From Chitinophagaceae bacterium (GTDB taxonomy: Bacteria; Bacteroidota; Bacteroidia; Chitinophagales; Chitinophagaceae), in the NCBI GenBank assembly GCA_014879565.1, contig JACSRW010000042.1:1-64000 (forward strand): a DNA stretch of 64,000 bases, in the 5' to 3' direction. Below are positions 61,251-64,000 of this stretch, in pieces (position 1 is the first letter of the stretch; each line of letters begins with the position of its first letter). The position numbers and the translations under genes were made by a program. The notes beneath the pieces are model-generated. The model saw only the letters and a list, made by a program, of their open reading frames with translations, had not been told where the DNA came from and searched no databases.

Positions 61251-62108
61251 TTAAAAGCGGAAAAGGAATCGTCCGGGAAGTATCCGGATATCAAGTGCGT
61301 TTGCTTCGCCGTATTCGCCATCCATATGAAAGGGGAAAATACGGGTACTGCGAATGCTGACCTGCAGGCACACCCGGTGAACTATCACAGGCAGATGCAG
61401 GTGTTTACCTTTTTCGATCCGGGGCAGATAATACAATCTCTTCAGTGGTGGCAGGGCCGCTGCCAGTACAAGATCCAGTTTGCCATCATCCGCCCTTGCA
61501 GTGGGAGCCACATGAAAACCACCACCTGCCCTTCTGCCATTACTTATATCAACCAGTAACCGCTTCCCGGTAAAGGTTTCTGATTCAGTTGAAATGATAT
61601 AATCCTGTGAGCGGTAAGAAAATATATTGCGCAGAATAGTCAGCAAGTAAGATGATTTCCCCGGCCGTTTCTTTTTGTGAACGAGTGCGCGTGCGACTTC
61701 TCCTTCAAAACCGGCTCCGAATCCGTTGATAAATAACCGGCCGTTGCATTCCCCCGCATCCAACGGTTTAGGAGTTGCCTGAATAACCTGTTCCACTTGT
61801 GCCTCCAGACCGGTTTGCCCGTATAAAAGCCAGTGAAAATCATTTCCGGATCCTCCCCTGAAAAGAGCCAGTGGTATTTGACAGGCGGGATATTTGTTAA
61901 TAAAAAAATTCAGCGACCCATCACCCCCTGAAATAAAAACATCGGTAAATCCGATCAAGTGATCCGGCCAGTCATTGATAAACACAGTATGGCCGATTTT
62001 TTTCTGGTGCAGAATCGTTTCCAGGGCAGCTGCCATCTCCAGGGAGCGGCCGCCCCCTGCTTTTTCATGACATAAAACAGCAATCCGTGATGTTCCGGCA
62101 AGAATCAT
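61251..62108 (-). CDS. Diacylglycerol/lipid kinase family protein
   Basis: A 285-residue lipid kinase of the DAGK_cat fold. The catalytic motif is SGGDGSLN (about 60-67), where the usual Thr is replaced by Ser, with FRGGSGNDFHWLLYG around residue 80 as the nucleotide-binding loop. The C-terminal domain has GFGAGFEGEVAR and NGRRAGGGFHVAPTARADDGKLDLVL. It probably phosphorylates diacylglycerol, sphingosine-like or undecaprenol lipids. The ATG at 62108 begins the domain; the open frame upstream overlaps the divergent helicase gene and is not homologous. Confidence 0.9.
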   Translation of the reverse strand: MILAGTSRIAVLCHEKAGGGRSLEMAAALETILHQKKIGHTVFINDWPDHLIGFTDVFISGGDGSLNFFINKYPACQIPLALFRGGSGNDFHWLLYGQTGLEAQVEQVIQATPKPLDAGECNGRLFINGFGAGFEGEVARALVHKKKRPGKSSYLLTILRNIFSYRSQDYIISTESETFTGKRLLVDISNGRRAGGGFHVAPTARADDGKLDLVLAAALPPLKRLYYLPRIEKGKHLHLPVIVHRVCLQVSIRSTRIFPFHMDGEYGEANALDIRILPGRFLFRF

Positions 62109-62200
62109 ATTTGCAATAAACGATAAATCTAATTTTTTATGGGTTGTATCCCAAACAGAATGGATTTTTTTATTCCTGCGGGACTGTCTATTTTCACCGG

Positions 62201-64000
62201 ATGCACCCGCATCTGAAAAACCTGCTGCATTGTGTGGAACTGGAAGAAAAGGAAGAAGCGCTCCGCTACCGGCTTGACCAGTCAAGACCGCTGAAGCAGC
62301 TGAAAGCAGAAGGATTGGTTCTGCATCCGCTGATCATTACCCGGAAGGGGTTCGGATTTGCGGATTACCCGGAAGTCAGTTTCCGTATTTCATTTCCGCC
62401 GGAAACCAGCCTTTTCCGCGACGGGTCTGCCATTGAGTGCTTTGTACCCGGTGAGGAACCCGTTAAAGGAGTCCTGCTTTCCCTGGAAGGGAAAAGTGGT
62501 GAGTTTCGTCTCTATGCCCCGGATTTTCCGGAATGGATTGAAGAGGACGGTTTAGCCATTAAACTGGCACCCGATACACACACCACCAGTATTCTTAAAA
62601 AAACATTGGGAGAACTGGAATATGATAAACGCCTTTTCCGGCTATTTACACAGGTACACGGAGAACCGGTGCAGGTTACCCGGCTCTCTTCAAAAACGTC
62701 GGATTCCGTTCGTTTCCGGAATCAGTCGCTGAATGCAAGTCAGCGCCAGGCTGTTGAGGCGATTTGCGGACAGGAAGAAATAATCATTGTACATGGTCCT
62801 CCGGGAACGGGTAAAACCACCACCCTGATTGAAGCAATTGCACAACTGGTGAAACGGGGAGAAAAAGTGCTGGTTTCCGCCCCCAGTAATACGGCGGTGG
62901 ACACCATTGCCAAAGGGCTGATCCGGGCAGGTTGTAAAACCCTGCGAACCGGCAACAGCAATAAGGCCGATCCGGAAATCATGGCCCATACCCCGGAAGG
63001 AATGCTGAAAGACAGTAAAATTCAGAGAGAAATCAGGCAGCTGAAAATACGCGCAGAAGAATTTCGTCGCATGGCACTGAAGTATAAACGCCATTACGGG
63101 AAAGCCGAACGGGAACAGCGCAGCCTGTTGTTTAAGGAGGTGAAATCCATTCGCGGCGAAATCCGCCGTCTGCTGAATTATCATGAAGAAAAATTCTTCA
63201 GCGAGGCACAGGTTATTGCAGGAACGCCGGTGGGTATTTATGAATCCGGCCTGGCAAAAAATATTTGCAGTGTACTGGTACTGGATGAAGCCGGGCAATG
63301 TGCCGAGCCGCTTGCCTGGGCCATTTTCCCGTTTGCCTCCCGCTATATACTGGCGGGTGATCACTGGCAGCTCCCTCCCACTGTACTCAGCCGGGAAGCA
63401 GCCGCAAAAGGGTATAACCAGTCCATTCTGGAAGCAGCTGTCCGGCATTGTGCAGCTGTTTATCTGCTGAATACGCAGTACCGCATGCGGGCATCTATTG
63501 CCGGGTTCAGCAGTGCCTGGTTTTATAAAAAAATGTTGCAGTCGGCGGAACACCTGGCCGATTCGGGCATCCATATCCGTTTTATAGATACTGCCGGCAC
63601 AGGCTTCCGGGAAGGCCCGGGCCAGGACGGCATCAGTCTGCGAAATGAAGGTGAACTAAAACTGGCAGCGGAAGTGCTGCAAAAGGAAGGATGGGATCCG
63701 GGAAAAACCGCTTTTATATCCCCCTATTCCGCACAGGTGGCCGCAGCCAAAGAAATCTTTTCGGGTAAAATCCGGATCAGTACGATTGACAGTTTCCAGG
63801 GACAGGAAACCGATTACCTGATAGTTTCTCTTGTGCGCAGCAATGAAGACGGTGATATCGGGTTTCTGAAGGATTACAGACGCATGAATGTGGCTATCAC
63901 GAGAGCCCGTGAACAACTGGTAGTGATCGGTGACAGCTCCACTACCGGTGGAGATCCGTTTTATGCCGCCTTTCTGGCTTATGCAGAAAAGACAGGACAA
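62201..64000 (+). CDS. UPF1/SMUBP2-like SF1B helicase (runs past the window edge)
   Basis: A DNA/RNA helicase of at least 600 residues, with no stop in the window. The ATPase motifs are I GPPGTGKTTTL (199-209), Ic SAPSNTAVD, II DEAGQCAEP (from 362), III GDHWQLPPT, IV QYRM, V STIDSFQGQE and VI RMNVAITRAR. The roughly 195-residue N-terminal part resembles the beta-barrel and stalk of SMUBP2/IGHMBP2-like helicases. Bacterial members probably unwind DNA or RNA in a 5' to 3' direction. It is divergent from the lipid kinase gene with 92 bases between. Confidence 0.92.
   Translation, partial: MHPHLKNLLHCVELEEKEEALRYRLDQSRPLKQLKAEGLVLHPLIITRKGFGFADYPEVSFRISFPPETSLFRDGSAIECFVPGEEPVKGVLLSLEGKSGEFRLYAPDFPEWIEEDGLAIKLAPDTHTTSILKKTLGELEYDKRLFRLFTQVHGEPVQVTRLSSKTSDSVRFRNQSLNASQRQAVEAICGQEEIIIVHGPPGTGKTTTLIEAIAQLVKRGEKVLVSAPSNTAVDTIAKGLIRAGCKTLRTGNSNKADPEIMAHTPEGMLKDSKIQREIRQLKIRAEEFRRMALKYKRHYGKAEREQRSLLFKEVKSIRGEIRRLLNYHEEKFFSEAQVIAGTPVGIYESGLAKNICSVLVLDEAGQCAEPLAWAIFPFASRYILAGDHWQLPPTVLSREAAAKGYNQSILEAAVRHCAAVYLLNTQYRMRASIAGFSSAWFYKKMLQSAEHLADSGIHIRFIDTAGTGFREGPGQDGISLRNEGELKLAAEVLQKEGWDPGKTAFISPYSAQVAAAKEIFSGKIRISTIDSFQGQETDYLIVSLVRSNEDGDIGFLKDYRRMNVAITRAREQLVVIGDSSTTGGDPFYAAFLAYAEKTGQ

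Noticed and set aside
1-64000. CRISPR arrays, tRNA, rRNA, insertion sequences, integrases, attachment sites, replication origin
   Set aside because: No regularly spaced repeats, no cloverleaf or rRNA-like sequences, and no transposase or recombinase motifs were found on reading both strands. Isolated DnaA-like 9-mers do not cluster as at an origin.

Overview
The window is a gene-dense, colinear piece of chromosome from a member of the Bacteroidota, most likely Chitinophagales/Chitinophagaceae. The evidence is a SusC/SusD pair, lipoproteins with Bacteroidota-type domains (DUF4270), a GldN-free but OmpA/TSP3-rich envelope gene set, repeated TAnnTTTG promoter elements just upstream of start codons, and almost no Shine-Dalgarno sequences. 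No rRNA, tRNA, CRISPR array, transposase, integrase or prophage block was found. Base composition looks even, apart from an AT-rich patch near 29840-29900.

Layout. 1-2735 (minus): start of metK (cut by the window edge), then a DUF4270 lipoprotein and a glycogen-synthase-like protein reduced to its N-terminal domain. 2874-9160 (plus): panC, a YbhN-type membrane protein, a heptose-phosphate adenylyltransferase (rfaE2), overlapping ppk and ppx polyphosphate genes, and panB. 9238-20979: a TonB-dependent receptor, an ALDH7-type dehydrogenase, an OmpA/TSP3 protein, a subtilase, a bestrophin-like channel, two lipoproteins (one resembling a cytochrome c) and an S9 peptidase. 21048-23444: accD, smpB and an unknown exported protein. 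23485-29598 (minus): a parE - methyltransferase - DUF1835 - parC cluster. 29993-36689: a small unknown protein, SusC/SusD and an M24 aminopeptidase. 36705-41374: a triple-repeat lipoprotein, a Ycf48-like protein, a methyltransferase, a peroxiredoxin-like protein and two small membrane proteins. 41494-45030: smc.

45311-50826 is signalling-rich: an amidase-like lipoprotein, a PAS protein whose kinase phosphoacceptor His is replaced by Arg, a class III cyclase/TolB/TPR protein, a possible Com-like zinc ribbon antisense to the start of the next gene, and an intact sensor histidine kinase. 50945-58972: small unknown proteins, a stand-alone CBM48 protein, a FadL-type porin, an exported GH13 amylase, a secreted caspase-like protein and a TPR membrane protein. 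59000-62108 (minus): GNAT, an ABC ATPase and DUF6370 in one tight cluster, a small lipoprotein, and a lipid kinase. 62201-64000 (plus): a UPF1/SMUBP2-like helicase running off the right edge.

Most genes are chromosomal housekeeping or envelope functions. The genes work together in recognisable sets: pantothenate synthesis (panC, panB), polyphosphate turnover (ppk/ppx), decatenation and segregation (parC, parE, smc), and glycan uptake or breakdown (SusC/D, GH13, CBM48). I do not see a clear, self-contained new defence or mobile system. The best leads are the com-like zinc ribbon, the His-to-Arg pseudo-kinase, the atypical CX5CH cytochrome-like lipoprotein, the truncated glycogen synthase, and the permease-less ABC ATPase coupled to DUF6370.
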